The notes under the pieces are model-generated. The model ran no database searches. It was given only the letters and a program-made list of their open reading frames with translations, and was not told where the DNA came from. The position numbers were made by a program, and so were the translations under genes. Shown piece after piece: positions 1-10,576 of a DNA stretch of 64,000 nt. Numbering within the stretch: the stretch's first letter is position 1; the number at the start of each line of letters is the position of its first letter. Origin of the DNA: Selaginella tamariscina. Its lineage: Eukaryota; Streptophyta; Lycopodiopsida; Selaginellales; Selaginellaceae. Location of the stretch: the NCBI GenBank assembly GCA_003024785.1, contig PUQB01000523.1, positions 62,001 through 126,000 of the forward strand. The letters are read 5' to 3'.

Positions 1-11
1 CACGTCGAGCT

Positions 12-1142
12 GTGGACCACAGAATAGAGGTTTTGCCGGGTTCGTCTCCACCGGCAAGAGCCCCATATCGGTTAAATCCTCAAGAGTTGATTGAATTGAA
101 GAGACAGCTGACGGAATTGGTTGGTCGAGGACACATTCGACCTAGTCGATCACCATATGGTGCACCGATCTTGTTTGTAATGAAAAAGGATGGTACGATG
201 CGAATGTGTGTGGACTATCGAGCACTGAACGCGATAACTATCAAAAACAAGTATCCTCTTCCGCGAGTGGACGACTTGTTTGATAGACTATCAAAAGCAA
301 AGTACTTTTCAAGAATAGACTTGAGGTCTGGGTACCATCAGATTCGGGTAGCAGAGAATGACATTGAGAAGACCGCTTTTCGAACGCGTTATGGATCATT
401 TGAGTTTCTAGTCTTGCCATTCGGGTTGTGCAATGCTCCAGCAACTTTTTGCACAATGATGGATGATGTGTTTAGAGACTATCTAGACGAGTTCGTGGTG
501 GTGTATATTGATGACATTCTGGTTTTCAGTTCGACAATTGAAGAACATGTGGAACACTTAGAAAAAGTGTTTCAGAGGTTGAGAGAGAACCAGTTGTATG
601 CTAAAGAAAGCAAGTGCGCATTTGGTCAAACCAAGATAGATTTCTTGGGACACTTGATCTCAGGTGGGGAGGTTGCCATGGACCCAAAGAAAATTCAAGC
701 TATTACTGAGTGGATGACCTTAAAAGACGTGCATGAAGTTAGATCATTTCTTGGTCTGACAGGGTATTACCGAAGATTCATAAAGGGTTACTCAGAAATA
801 GCGGCCCCATTGACAGATCTTACGAAGAACATTCCATGGCATTGGACTCCAGAGTGCCAACGTGCATTCGTCAAACTCAAAGAGGCTATCTCTTCTGAGC
901 CAGTTTTGCAGTTGCCCATCTTTGAAGATCCCTTTGAAGTAGAATGTGACGCTTCCGACTTTGCAATTGGTGGTGTATTGCAACAAAAAGGACATCCAGT
1001 GTCCTTCTTCTCGAAGAAGTTAGATGCCGCGCAAACTCGATGGCCTACCCACGAAAAGGAGATGTATGCTATTGTTGCTTCCTTGAGTATTGGCGTCATT
1101 ATCTTCCAAGTCATGGCACTGTGGTTTGGACAGATAGTGTAA
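12..1142 (+). pseudogene. TE1 reverse transcriptase and start of RNase H (partial)
   Basis: The 376-codon frame carries the RT fingers and palm: [16 protein letters not shown] near residues 58-73, the catalytic DLRSGYHQI block near 100-108, [12 protein letters not shown] near 134-145 and the YIDD active site at residues 165-168. After the connection segment ([15 protein letters not shown]) the RNase H domain begins with [12 protein letters not shown], whose first Asp is a catalytic residue. The last 15 or so residues are out of frame: a G appears to be missing at about 1091, and RNase H continues in another frame. The start is not real because the polyprotein comes from the left of the window. 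Confidence 0.92.
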
Positions 1143-1258
1143 CTCTAAGGTATTTTGAAACGCAGCCGAAGCTATCACCAAAGTATGCTAGATGGCAGCA
1201 GAAGTTGGCACGATTTCAGCCTGAAATCAGACATAAGGCGGGAAAGGAAATGTGGTAG
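1089..1258 (+). pseudogene. TE1 RNase H, C-terminal part in a second frame
   Basis: This frame picks up where the RT frame fails and encodes [18 protein letters not shown] and KYARWQQKLARFQPEIRHK, the standard end of a gypsy RNase H, with the TD of the TDH-type motif. It runs out of frame again at about 1247, where the expected G(N)VVADALSR reading needs one more G. From there the integrase frame takes over. Confidence 0.85.
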
Positions 1259-2430
1259 CTGATGCACTCAGTAGAAAGGGTCATCTTCGTATTATGTCAG
1301 CACCCGTGTCAACTTTGGTGGATGAATTTGTGACGGCGTATCCTCAGGACAAGTTTGCCAAGGAAGCTTTGAGCCTGGTGGCAAAGAGGAAACAAGTTCA
1401 TCAATTACGAAGAGATGGTAATATTCCAGCAGGAATAGAAAGTCGAATGGATGCACTCAAACAGGCCCATTTTGCAGTACGAGATGGAGTTCTTTATTAT
1501 AAAGAAAAGAGACTCTATGTTCCAGAAGGGACATGGAGGGAGAGGCTATTAAGAGAGCATCACGACGTTCCTTTGGCAGGGCATGGTGGAAGGCACAAGA
1601 CATTGGCTTTGTTGAAACAGGGATTCTATTGGCCGGGTATGATAGACGATGTTGCCAAGTATGTCAAGACATGCCCCACATGTCAACAAGTGAAAAGTCG
1701 TTCGCAAAAACGAGCTGGGAAGTTACAATGTATACCGATTCCAGAGCGGCCATTTCAAAGTGTTACTTTGGACTTTATCATGGGATTGCCAAAATCTTGT
1801 GGTTTCAATGCTCTTATGGTGGTGGTCGATCGATTTTCAAAGGTTGCTCATTTCATTCCAACTGTAGAGACAGTGAATGCAAAACAAGCAGCAAAGTTGT
1901 TCTTCCACGAAGTCGTAAGAGTGCGAGGGCTACCGGAAACGATGATCTCAGACCGGGATCCTCGATTTACTGGCAAGTTTTGGGGAACGTTGTTCAAGCA
2001 ATTTGGGACGATGCTGAGGTTTAGTACGGCTTATCATCCACAAACGGATGGTCAGACGGAGAGGGTAAACCGACAAGTCGAGGACTATCTCAGATGCTAT
2101 GTTCAAGGTGATCAACTTGATTGGGCTGAACACTTAGATATGGCTGAGATATGTTACAATAACTCGATGCACACTGCAATCGGATGTAGCCCGATGGAAG
2201 TGTTAACTGGGAATAAGGGTGGTATTCCTCAGAGTATGGTGTTACCGAAAGACGATAGCAATCGAGTTCCATCTGTAGCAGAGTTCACGGGACAATTGTA
2301 TCGAACATGGGAAGCTGCTCGTCAAGCGATGGCTGCAGCACAGGAAAGGTATCGTCAGCAGTACGATAAACATCGACGGGATGTAGAGTATCAGGTTGGG
2401 GATATGGTATTGTTGAGTACCAAAAACTGA
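1252..2430 (+). CDS. TE1 integrase
   Basis: The frame opens with VADALSR, the end of RNase H, then has the HHCC zinc domain (His at about 103/104 and 111, Cys at 141 and 144) and the catalytic core. The DDE residues are Asp174 (LDFIMGLP), Asp234 (ISDRDPRF) and Glu270 ([10 protein letters not shown]), a spacing of 59 and 35 residues between them, which is the canonical D,D35E arrangement. It would cut and join LTR cDNA ends to chromosomal DNA. The frame stops at 2430 just after VGDMVLLSTKN, in the middle of the C-terminal domain; two missing homopolymer bases (about 2427 and 2434) would explain this. Confidence 0.92.
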   Translation: MVADALSRKGHLRIMSAPVSTLVDEFVTAYPQDKFAKEALSLVAKRKQVHQLRRDGNIPAGIESRMDALKQAHFAVRDGVLYYKEKRLYVPEGTWRERLLREHHDVPLAGHGGRHKTLALLKQGFYWPGMIDDVAKYVKTCPTCQQVKSRSQKRAGKLQCIPIPERPFQSVTLDFIMGLPKSCGFNALMVVVDRFSKVAHFIPTVETVNAKQAAKLFFHEVVRVRGLPETMISDRDPRFTGKFWGTLFKQFGTMLRFSTAYHPQTDGQTERVNRQVEDYLRCYVQGDQLDWAEHLDMAEICYNNSMHTAIGCSPMEVLTGNKGGIPQSMVLPKDDSNRVPSVAEFTGQLYRTWEAARQAMAAAQERYRQQYDKHRRDVEYQVGDMVLLSTKN

Positions 2431-2857
2431 GGTTCCAACGACTCTTTCGAGGAAGTTTCTATCGCACTACATAGGTCCATACAAGGTGGTGAAGCAAGTA
2501 GGGAAAGTGGCTTATGGGTTAGATCTTCCTCCAGAGTTGGAAGGAATACACAATGTGTTTCATGTCAGTTTACTCGAGCCATTCCACAAGGATGAGAAAC
2601 ATCCGGATAGATATCGTAGTTTACGTCCGCCGCCAGAATTAGTTGGTGAGGAAAAAGAATTTGAAGTTGAGGCGATATTAAAGGGGAGGAACATTCATGG
2701 ACGACGAAAACGTAAACGTGAATATCTTGTTAAGTGGAAAGGTTACCCGGCATGCGAGTCGACATGGGAACCATTGGAGAATCTGCAGAACGCGATGGAG
2801 GTAGTGAATGAGTTTGAGGCGAGGTCTCAAACTGTTGGTAATGATGATCAGAAATAA
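2431..2857 (+). CDS. TE1 integrase C-terminal (GPY) region and chromodomain
   Basis: The frame holds the GPY/F module (IGPYKVVKQVG) followed by NVFHVSLLEPF and then a chromodomain: EFEVEAILKGR, REYLVKWKGY and STWEPLENL, with the aromatic Y, W and W positions of canonical chromodomains all present. In this family the domain is fused to the end of integrase. The open frame as such begins at 2486 because of the break just upstream; it ends at a TAA at 2855-2857. Confidence 0.9.
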
Positions 2858-3231
2858 AGTGAACCTTTATTTCTTATTAACCAAGGGGCCGGCAACAACA
2901 CTAACTAGAGGCCTCCAATATAAATTCTAGTTACGTAAAGAAATTAACCACTGTGTTGTGTGCGTCGGGTGACAGACTTTGCAGACGTGCAAAAGGTCTC
3001 CAGGTGACTTCATGTCGCAGGTGGTGCCTCCGGCAGCTGGGTCTACGACTCGGTGAACGACGGTTCTGAAGTACTTGGCTTCGCGTAATGCAAGGGGGGT
3101 AATAAAACTTGTGAACTTTTGGCTGACTCCGCATAGAGTGATATGTTAGTTTTGGTTAGTTTTCTCTAACATTATCTAGTCTTGGAGTTAGACGTCAACG
3201 AGGACGTTGACATTTTCAAAGGCGGGGAGTG
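2858..3231 (+). other. TE1 3' untranslated region with polypurine tract
   Basis: No coding frame is convincing here. The stretch ends in a purine-rich tract at 3218-3231 (AAAGGCGGGGAGTG) directly before the LTR, in the position of the polypurine tract that primes plus-strand DNA synthesis. Confidence 0.7.
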
Positions 3232-4199
3232 TGTCATAGTTTTTACTATGACTCAACCCTTTACTTTGGGGTTTGACTGTTGTTACCTACCGAGTTGTGT
3301 GACGAACCCTAGATGTAGTAGGAAACAGGCCCACTTAGTGCACTTGGGTATCTGGTGATGGTCCGGCCGGGTGTCATTAGGTATTTGCAGGAAACTCTAG
3401 GTGAAGCTAGAACTTACCTTCTAGAAACTCTCCCCCGGTTTGACGTAGGTTTTTCGTTAAATATAGCTTGTCAAAAAGGGTTAGGGACACCCCTAGGGTT
3501 GACCTAACCCTAGGGTTGCCCTAACCCCACGCCCTAATACCCCCCCAGGGGTTAGGTTTAGGGTTAGGTTAGGACAACCATTTTCTCTAAGGGCTGGCAT
3601 TTTTGTGCCAGCCCACTTACTCATTTAGGTAAACAGGGGGGGGGGGTCCGTCACATAAATAAGGTAGAGTGTATGTAGTGAGGCTTCCTGGGTTCAAAAG
3701 AGAGCTCGTTAACCTCCTACCGGTGCAAGCTAAGCTTGTGTCGTCAAGGTGCAACCCTCTGTTGTGCCGCCCAAACTTCCACACGACAGGGGTACAACCC
3801 ACCCTAGGGTTAGACTATCCTTATCGTTGGCAGGATCTTGCCTTTGAGACAAGGGCACGTCACTTCCAAGGAGTTAGCCAGATTCCTTGGTCCGAAAACC
3901 TGCTCGCAAGCTCAAAGGTATTGCCCGAGTTCACGTTCCGCAGAACTAGTGGTTGAGGCCTTGCTCCGGCCGCCTCAACCACGCCAAGCTAGGAACAACA
4001 CCTATAACTCGGCCAGTCCGTGCATCCTGATTCACAAGGTGAGTCTCGTTCGTGGACTTGGTCAGTTAGGGTTTAAGTTCCTAAGGGTTGGGTTCCTAAT
4101 ACGGGTTACTTTACCAGATTCCGTGGGGTTTCCAGAGAGGGGATTCCAGGGTTGGCACCTGGCAAGCCGCCTTTGTGGCACCAGGTAAAAACTCTGACA
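3232..4199 (+). repeat. TE1 3' LTR (968 bp), TG...CA
   Basis: It begins TGTCATAG just after the polypurine tract and ends CTCTGACA. The same ends flank the solo LTR at 11396-13203 and, inverted and worn, the split LTR at 28093-40251, which confirms the borders. Compared with the solo copy it lacks about 0.9 kb before the right end. The middle (3480-3600) is full of TTAGGG/CCCTAA words. The first 21 bases form a short perfect hairpin (GTCATAGT, 3-base loop, ACTATGAC). The right border meets unrelated sequence at 4200. Confidence 0.88.
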
Positions 4200-4843
4200 T
4201 TTTCTATCTGCCTTCTCTTTTTCTCATATATTTTTAATTGATTAATGAGATCCTCTCTATCCTTTTCATTGATAGTAAGTGCTAGATCTCTATATGGTTT
4301 TAGCAACCCTTGCTTATACCATTGCAATAAGGCATCCATCTTCACATATGCCTTTCACTTTTTCTCATGTTTCTTAAAACGATGTGTATATTCATCTATC
4401 TTTTCTGTTTTGCCTTGAAGAATAGTCCTTAACTTCTCTAAATGTTCCTCCGGCAATTCCTCCTTTCTGAAAATTTCCTTAAATGCATCAGTAACCTTCT
4501 GATAATTCTCTCTGACTTCCTTTTCTAAATCATAATACCAGTCAGAGGCATTTCCTTTCAATGTATGTGGAAATATAAGCAGCCTTTCTGCATCCGTCAC
4601 CTTATACAGTTTTATTACCTCTTCAAACTGTTGTAAGTGCCTTTTCGGATTTTCCTTCTTTCTTGCAGAGAATGTGGGATACATCACCGTACCCCCAAAC
4701 ATTCCCGGGAAAAGTGCCATATTTGTAATAATCCTTTGCTCTGGTGTATTTCCTCTTACACCTTCCTCCCTTCCTCTTCGGGAGTTCTCAGGAGATCCTT
4801 CTCCTTGCAATCTCGGTATATGAACAGGCACTCCTCCTCTCAC
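4200..4843 (-). pseudogene. TE2 gag fragment
   Basis: On the minus strand 4843-4355 encodes a retrotransposon gag: PTFSARKKENPKRHLQQFEE, FPHTLKGNASDWYYDLEKEV, KEIFRKEELPEEHL and IDEYTHRFKKH, matching the retrotransposon gag domain in layout. It continues after a short break as MDALLQWYKQGLLKPYRDLA down to position 4200, where the TE1 LTR cuts it off. No zinc knuckle is seen. TE2 pol would lie left of TE1, outside the window, so TE1 inserted into TE2 gag. Confidence 0.75.
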
Positions 4844-5766
4844 TGTTTCCTCTAAACCAGCTGTTTGATACTGCCTCCAATTCTCTGGATCAGCCTCAGA
4901 TTTCTGTATTGTTTCTGCAATATCCTCTACTATCTTGCCAAGGATATTTTGACGTCTATTTTCGTCAGTTTCAGGTTGCTGTTGGCAGCCACTCTATTGG
5001 CCTGCCTTTGGTTCCTCTGATCAGCTAAGGCTGGATCAGGACGATGGTTCCTCCATGGTTCCATTCATTCCTTCTCCTTTACACATCTGGCTCTACACCT
5101 TCCGAGCCTTTTTCAGAATGAGATTTCTATCTTTTTAGCCTCTTTTCTCAATGAATGCTAACACTGCAATGGCGAAATCCCTCCGTGGTCGCCAATTGTT
5201 AAACAGGAAAAGGGCTCTCTGCCTCACCTTTTCCTATTTAACCTGTTTCCTTCACGCAGACAGGAAACCTTTCATACAACGTACAAGAAAGGCTATACCC
5301 TTTCCTTTCTCAACTCTCAATATATCTGTATATATTATCAGACTTCTCCCAGTGCCACTATGACTGGTCTCCAAAGTCAAGGGCAAGAACGGATTTTGGC
5401 TATTGCCTTGTTAGATCCATTCATTGAGAGCAAACATACACACACACAAGATTCTCTAATATGCACCTTTTATTACTAACATGAATACAAAACAAAGTGT
5501 AGAGAACCTTTATCTCTGCTAAAACTTCAAATGGAGACCCCTCCTTCCTTGCCCTAACTTCCCTTAACTACTCTTCCTCTCGCCACGTCATCCTTTACCC
5601 TTTTCCTTTTCCTTTTCCTTACCTTTCCTCTCGGTAAGGATTTTCCTCTTCCAAAGCCTTTCCTTCCATACTTACTACGGACCTTCCTACCCTTATCTCT
5701 CTACAGTAGGATGTCCTATGCTCCTAATATTTTACCTTTAACAGCATACCTCTTGAATTGTGTACA
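4844..5766 (-). mobile_element. TE2 leader, candidate primer site and part of 5' LTR
   Basis: On the minus strand a TTGGCGACCACGGAGGG motif (about 5180-5197) directly follows a sequence ending TTTAACA, as a tRNA primer-binding site follows a 5' LTR; TGGCGACCACGGA would pair with a tRNA ending in TCCGTGGTCGCCA. The LTR would run from about 5199 rightwards and is interrupted at 5766 by TE3. It may resume at 10582 and end in the CA near 10602. No coding frame is supported between 4844 and 5198. Borders are tentative. Confidence 0.5.
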
Positions 5767-5976
5767 TGTTAGGCACCTTACGTACAATCTAGAGACCCTC
5801 ACAATACCACCCGACCTCCCCGAGCTGTCTCTAGTCTCCACACGCGCTCTCCAAGAAAGGCTTCCAATAATAGTGTGCCCTTAATTCTCTCTTAGATCTA
5901 GGTATAGCTCCTTAGGAATATTCTAGCTTATACCTTTCTGGGGAATATTCTTTGATTCGTTATATGGGTCATAACA
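5767..5976 (-). repeat. TE3 3' LTR (210 bp)
   Basis: It reads TGTTAGGCACC...GGTCATAACA on the plus strand, i.e. TGTTATGACC...CTAACA on the element's own strand. It differs from the other LTR by a few small indels, several in homopolymers (for example CTCCCCG versus CTCCCCCG), so the insertion is young. A purine-rich tract (minus-strand reading of 5977-5989, GGGGGAGGATTG-like) abuts it on the internal side. Confidence 0.93.
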
Positions 5977-6019
5977 ATCCTCCCCCATTAGCAAGTCCTT
6001 GTCCTCAAGGCAGTATAAC

Positions 6020-7170
6020 TTACTCAATTGGTCCTGTATCATTAGCCTCGTACATCCACAAAGAATCTACCCAGGACTCGTTCCTTGTGAGTACTCTCTT
6101 TAACTGGCTAACGTGAAACACTGGGTGCACCCTCACTCCTTCTGGCAGCCGTAATCGATAGGCCACCTTACCGATGCGCTCCAGAATCTCATAAGGACCT
6201 GAGTACCTGGGAGACAACTTATCATTGCGTCCCTTTCGTAAGGCCACAACTGTGTTCCGCCTTACATGTGTGCAAATACCACTCGGAGATATACATAATC
6301 CCCCACCTGGAACTCTCGGAAGCTTCTGTGCTCATTAGCAAACTTGATAGCTCGGCTCTGAGCTGCTTGTAAGTTCTTCTTACACAAACTCTGAATGTTT
6401 CCAAGTTCAACACTCAGATCTTTAGCTTCCTCATCCATGTTGCCTTGAGCCTTCTTACTTGCTAAACCGAGCTCAAAAGCTGTCTTGGGATGCCGTCCAA
6501 ACATAGCATAGTATGGACTCATTCCAATGCCACTATGCTGGCTGTTATTATAAGCAAACTCGAGTAATGGAATATACTTATCCCACTGGCCTTCCTTCTG
6601 GTTAATAGTGCACCTTAGCATATCTTCCAGAACTTGGTTCACCCTCTCTGTTTGCCCATCTGTTTCGGGATGATCTCCACTACACAGCTTAAGCTTCACT
6701 TCTATGCACTTAGAAAAGCCTTTCCAAAATCTAGAAGTGAACTTGGAGTCCCTATCACTTACAATATCATCTGAAAATCCGTGGATAGGAAATACATGTT
6801 GTAAATACATCGTAGCCAGCTCGGATGCATTCACATTCTTCCCCAAGGGAACTAACTTGACAAACTTTGTCAACCTGTCCACAATGACCCACACCTGTTC
6901 ATTCTGCCTCTGTGTCCTTGGCAAATGGGTGACAAAGTCCATAGAGATACTGCCCCATCGCCTGTCTGGAATAGGCAATGGTACTAATAGCCCACCTAGT
7001 TTCTCCCTGGGCACCTTTACTTGCTGACACTTGTCACAAGTCCTGCAGTACTCTATGATATCAGCTTTCATATTCCTCCAGTAGAACCTCCTCTTGATCA
7101 ACTCATACGTTTTCCTCCCCCCAAAATGACCAGCCTCCGGGCGATCATGATGAAAATATAGTACCTGGTT
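6020..7170 (-). CDS. TE3 integrase with GPY/F C-terminus
   Basis: The main frame (7101-6262) shows the second half of the zinc domain (CRTCDKCQQ), and the first half with its two His lies just upstream at 7110-7160 (HFGG context). The core has [18 protein letters not shown] and [10 protein letters not shown], giving the D, D and E of the catalytic triad, then [19 protein letters not shown]. After a frame break near 6250 the C-terminal part continues as [22 protein letters not shown] and [11 protein letters not shown], the GPY/F module. Nothing like a chromodomain follows before the polypurine tract. Confidence 0.9.
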
Positions 7171-7366
7171 TGATCAAATGGTCCACACGAGGAAGGTACA
7201 CACGGCCATTGTAGTACAAAACCCCATCCTGAAAGAAATGGTGGCTCTAGCTGTCCTCTGAGCTCTTGCACCTCGACGTCTTGTGCTTGAGCATGTTGAA
7301 CTACTTGACTAAACTCACTGACCGTCCTTGTTAATGCATTACATAAGCGTGTTTGGAATTCTCCCA

Positions 7367-7853
7367 CTACTGTGGCTCCCTAACACGTGACAAAGCATCT
7401 GCCACCACGTTAGTCTTTCCTGCGCGATGCTCAATAGGAAATTCGCCAAACTCCATGAGCTTAACCATCCAGCGAGCTTGCCGAGAGTTTAACTCTTTCT
7501 GTGTGAACAGATACACCAAAGGCTTGTGATCTGTAAACACCTTGAAACTTGCACCATAAAGATAGTGCCTCCAAACTCGTAATGCATTAACAATAGCCAG
7601 TAGTTCTTGCTCATACGTTGAGTACCGTTGCTCTGCAGGATTCAAAGTACGACTCTCATAATCAATAGGCCTTCCTCTTGCATAAGTACAGCTCCAATGG
7701 CCACTCCACTTGCATCACACGATACCTCATAAGGCTTAGAGGGATTTGCAATACATAAAACTGGTGCACGTACCAAAGCTTGTTTCAAAGCTTGGAAACT
7801 GCTCTCCTCTGAAGCACTCCATGCAAAGGGAACATCCTTCCTTAGCAACCTAG
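7367..7853 (-). CDS. TE3 RNase H
   Basis: Two overlapping frames on the minus strand give the connection and RNase H domains: FAWSASEESSFQALKQAL, then YEVSCDASGVAIGAVLMQ with the first catalytic Asp, RYSTYEQELLAIVNALRVWR with the catalytic Glu, VFTDHKPLVYLF with the second Asp, and ending EHRAGKTNVVADALSR. The frame changes at about 7645-7680. The tRNA/DNA hybrid-degrading activity of RNase H is required for reverse transcription. Confidence 0.9.
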
Positions 7854-8582
7854 TTAACGGGGAAGCTTTCTTGGCATAATCCTTGACATACCGCCGATAA
7901 TACCAGCCATGCCCAAGAAACTCCGTAACTCTTGTGCATTGCTAGGAACTGGCCATTGCTCCACCACTGCCACCTTCTGTGGATCAGTCTTCACTCCACT
8001 GGCGTCATAATGTGACCCAAATACTCCACTTCGCACTGAGCAAATGCACATTTGCTCTTCTTTGCATAGAGCTTGTTCTCCCTCAGCAATTGAAGAACTC
8101 TCCGCAAATGCTCCACATGCTCCTTTATATCTACTGTAAAAAAGAATATCGTCGAGAAGATCTTCACAAAATCATGCAAGTAGTCACCAAACACCCTCAG
8201 TCATCAACCGAGTGAATGTGGCTGGGGCATTTGTTAAGCCAAATGGCATAACAGTGAACTCAAAATGCCCGAAGCTAGTGTTGAAAGCAGTTTTGTAGAT
8301 ATCTGCCTCCTTCACAGCAATCTGATGATACCCGCTACGCAAATCTATCTTGGTGAACACTCTGGCTCCACCGAGATGATCCATGATAGTATCCACACGT
8401 GGCATGGGCATCCTGTCCTTCACTGTTTGCTTGTTGAGAGCTCTGTAGTCTATGCACATCCTCATGGTGCCATCCTTCTTCCTAACAAGCAATACTGGTG
8501 CACCAAATGGAGACTTGCTCGGTTGTATGAAGCCATATTCCAATAGCTCCATCACTTGTCTCTTAACCTCTTGCCCCAGCAT
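7854..8582 (-). pseudogene. TE3 reverse transcriptase, catalytic block out of frame
   Basis: The fingers and first palm blocks are clear in 8582-8184: [31 protein letters not shown] and [15 protein letters not shown]. The next frame (8194-7991) covers the palm to connection, but the YxDD position reads out of frame; a DDIL reading is present in another frame at about 8143-8153. Part of the thumb (SFLGMAG) follows in 8051-7854. At least three frame changes occur in about 700 bp. Confidence 0.85.
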
Positions 8583-8898
8583 GGCTCAGTCAAACGCTTA
8601 CGGTAAATGGCTTCGTACCCTGTTCCAACACAATCTCATGCTCCACACCTCTTGCAGGTGGTAAGCCATGAGGTAGATCAGGAGGGAAGACATCAGCAAA
8701 TTCCTCAAGGACAACTGCACAGCAGCCTCGCCCAATGTGACATTAGAAAGAATCTAACTCACGTATATACATCAGAAAGACTTGATCTTCTTTATTATGG
8801 AGATATTTCTTCAAAGACATAGTAGAAAGATACTTGTTTGGAGACTCAAGCCTTGTTCCAAACCAAGTGTCTTTCACTCCACTGTACTCAAGCTTCAC

Positions 8899-9549
8899 TC
8901 ACTTGATGCTCCACTTGATCTCAGGATCCACACGCTCCAGCCAGCTCATCCCAAGGATGAGGTCCACACGCGCTAGCTCCGCAAGGAAGAAAGTCTCCAC
9001 CAGCTGAGTTTTGCCAACCGTCAGCTGTAACTCCTCCACACAAGCATTCCAGCTCTGTGTGACAGTAGCTGAGCCCTCAATCTCGTATTGAGGCACAGTC
9101 TTCATGGGCAAGCTGCACTCCTGCACTAACTTTGCTGATACAAAGTTATCGCTACTTCCGCTATCCAAGAGGATTCGCACTGGACGTTCACCAAGTCGTC
9201 CCTCCACCACAATAGCACGTGTGTGTGGCTCCTCCCGTGCCATGCAGTTTACCTGTCGAGCAAGAACAGACAAAAATTTACCTCGTGGCTTAGAACTATC
9301 TCCCTTGTGTTCCTCTCCACGCTCCATCTCCTGAAGCTTCTTAGGTGTCTCCTTGTCCTTGTCACCATTGAACCCCTTGCCCTTGGGCTTGTTCCTCCTG
9401 GACAATTGGCCTTCCAGTGTCCCACCTCTCCACACAGGTGGCAACGTTCACTATCAAACACCTTGACAATCTTCTTAGGCCGATTGTCGGTGCGATAAGA
9501 ACTAGAAGCTACCAGCTTGGACTTCGGCCTAGCACGATGGCTATTCCCT
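8899..9549 (-). CDS. TE3 gag zinc knuckle and protease
   Basis: A CCHC knuckle, CHLCGEVGHWKANC (C-x2-C-x4-H-x4-C, about 9400-9445), binds element RNA in such gags. The frame 9444-8899 then carries an aspartic protease: IRILLDSGSSDNF with the catalytic DSGS at about 9155-9167 and, near the end, LILGMSWLERVDPEI, the usual ILGMdWL block. The knuckle and protease are in different frames, so at least one indel separates them. Confidence 0.88.
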
Positions 9550-10338
9550 CTATACTCCTTGCTCACGAGGACTTGGAGAGGTGCTCCTACCACGCTTCTT
9601 GCCATGTCGCTCATTCTCCTTAAACACCTTATCCTCCTCATTTAGCAAGCGAGCATATTCGAACAGCTCCTCTAAAGTCTTGGACTGAATCACCGAGTTA
9701 AGATGTCTACGCAAGTTAGCACTTCGCAGCCCATCTACAAAATAATCCTTCTGCTGGTTGACAGACACGTCAGGTACACGGCAAAGTAATTGACTCAATT
9801 TCTCAATGTAATCGTCCAAGGTCATCTTCCCTTGCTCTAAATGTCGCAATTCACGCCTTGCATGAGACACATCGAACCGAGGAGCATACTCCTTCTTAAA
9901 TAGCTCAGAGAACTCCTCCCAAGTTGCAATCATCTCCTGGTGAGCTAACTGGCGCTGATTTCGAATGCGTGTCCACCACCTCGCAGCTTTATCCTTCAAG
10001 GCTACTGATACAGCTATCATAGCCTGCTCGGTAGTCACTCCCTGTGCAGTGAGCAAGTTCGCTGCTATCTCAAGCCAACTCATAGCCTCATCCGCAGATT
10101 CTTTACCGGTAAAAGGTGGAACGCGAAGACGATCTAGCACCCTGCTCTTACCAGTCACGGTTCCTTGAGCAAGTTGATCTTCAATAGTATCCAACCGCTC
10201 ACGAATCACCTCCAAGGAACCAGTCACGTACTCTTGAAATTGCTTGGAATCCTTCGCCATAGCGTATAATTCGAGCACGATTTCCTGGTTCGTCCACTCC
10301 TCATTGGTGTTGTCTTCTCCTTCCCACCGGTCACTCAT
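9550..10338 (-). CDS. TE3 gag (capsid region)
   Basis: This 262-codon frame starts 24 bp inside the 5' LTR with MSDRWEGEDNTNEEW and contains the gag core: RVPPFTGKESADEAMSWLEI, ALKDKAARWWTRIRNQ, EEFSELFKKEYAPRFD, HLEQGKMTLDDYIEKLSQL and YFVDGLRSANLRRHLNSV. It ends in a basic stretch KKRGRSTSPSPRE, after which the zinc knuckle follows in another frame. The ATG is well placed just downstream of the primer site. Confidence 0.92.
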   Translation of the reverse strand: MSDRWEGEDNTNEEWTNQEIVLELYAMAKDSKQFQEYVTGSLEVIRERLDTIEDQLAQGTVTGKSRVLDRLRVPPFTGKESADEAMSWLEIAANLLTAQGVTTEQAMIAVSVALKDKAARWWTRIRNQRQLAHQEMIATWEEFSELFKKEYAPRFDVSHARRELRHLEQGKMTLDDYIEKLSQLLCRVPDVSVNQQKDYFVDGLRSANLRRHLNSVIQSKTLEELFEYARLLNEEDKVFKENERHGKKRGRSTSPSPREQGV

Positions 10339-10347
10339 CTCGAACCT

Positions 10348-10360
10348 CCTCCGATACCAA
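10348..10360 (-). other. TE3 tRNA primer-binding site
   Basis: On the minus strand TTGGTATCGGAGG starts two bases after the 5' LTR end. It resembles the TGGTATCAGAGC site used with initiator methionine tRNA by many plant elements. Confidence 0.75.
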
Positions 10361-10362
10361 AT

Positions 10363-10576
10363 TGTTAGGCACCTCTACGTACAATCTAGAGACCCTCACA
10401 ATACCACCCGACCTCCCCCGAGCTGTCTCTAGTCTCCACACGCTGCTCTCCAAGAAAGGCTTCCAATAATAGTGTGCCCTTAATTCTCTCTTTAGATCTA
10501 GGTATAGCTCCTTAGGAATATTCTAGCTTATACCTTTCTGGGGAATATTCTTTGATTCGTTATATGGGTCATAACA
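10363..10576 (-). repeat. TE3 5' LTR (214 bp)
   Basis: It matches the LTR at 5767-5976 almost base for base, with the same TGTTAGG and CATAACA ends on the plus strand, and is followed directly by the GTACA duplication at 10577-10581. Confidence 0.93.

Larger units (their letters stand above)
1..4199 (+). mobile_element. Ty3/gypsy chromovirus TE1, 5' part outside the window
   Basis: Reading left to right the element shows reverse transcriptase, RNase H, integrase, a chromodomain, a polypurine tract and a 3' LTR, the pol order of Ty3/gypsy elements. The chromodomain after the integrase places it in the chromoviruses, whose chromodomain is thought to steer integration to marked chromatin. Gag, protease, 5' LTR and primer site lie left of the window. 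The coding frame changes at about 1091, 1247 and 2427-2434, each time consistent with single-base losses in short homopolymers. The element sits inside the gag region of an older minus-strand element that resumes at 4200. Confidence 0.93.
5767..10576 (-). mobile_element. TE3, complete Ty3/gypsy element with short LTRs and GTACA duplication
   Basis: Two near-identical direct repeats (5767-5976 and 10363-10576) bound an internal region that on the minus strand encodes gag, zinc knuckle, protease, RT, RNase H and integrase in that order. Perfect 5-bp target duplications GTACA flank it (5762-5766 and 10577-10581). A primer site TGGTATCGGAGG follows the right-hand (5') LTR and a purine tract precedes the left-hand (3') LTR. 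LTRs of about 210 bp are short for a gypsy element. No chromodomain is seen after the integrase. The polyprotein is broken into several frames. Confidence 0.95.
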
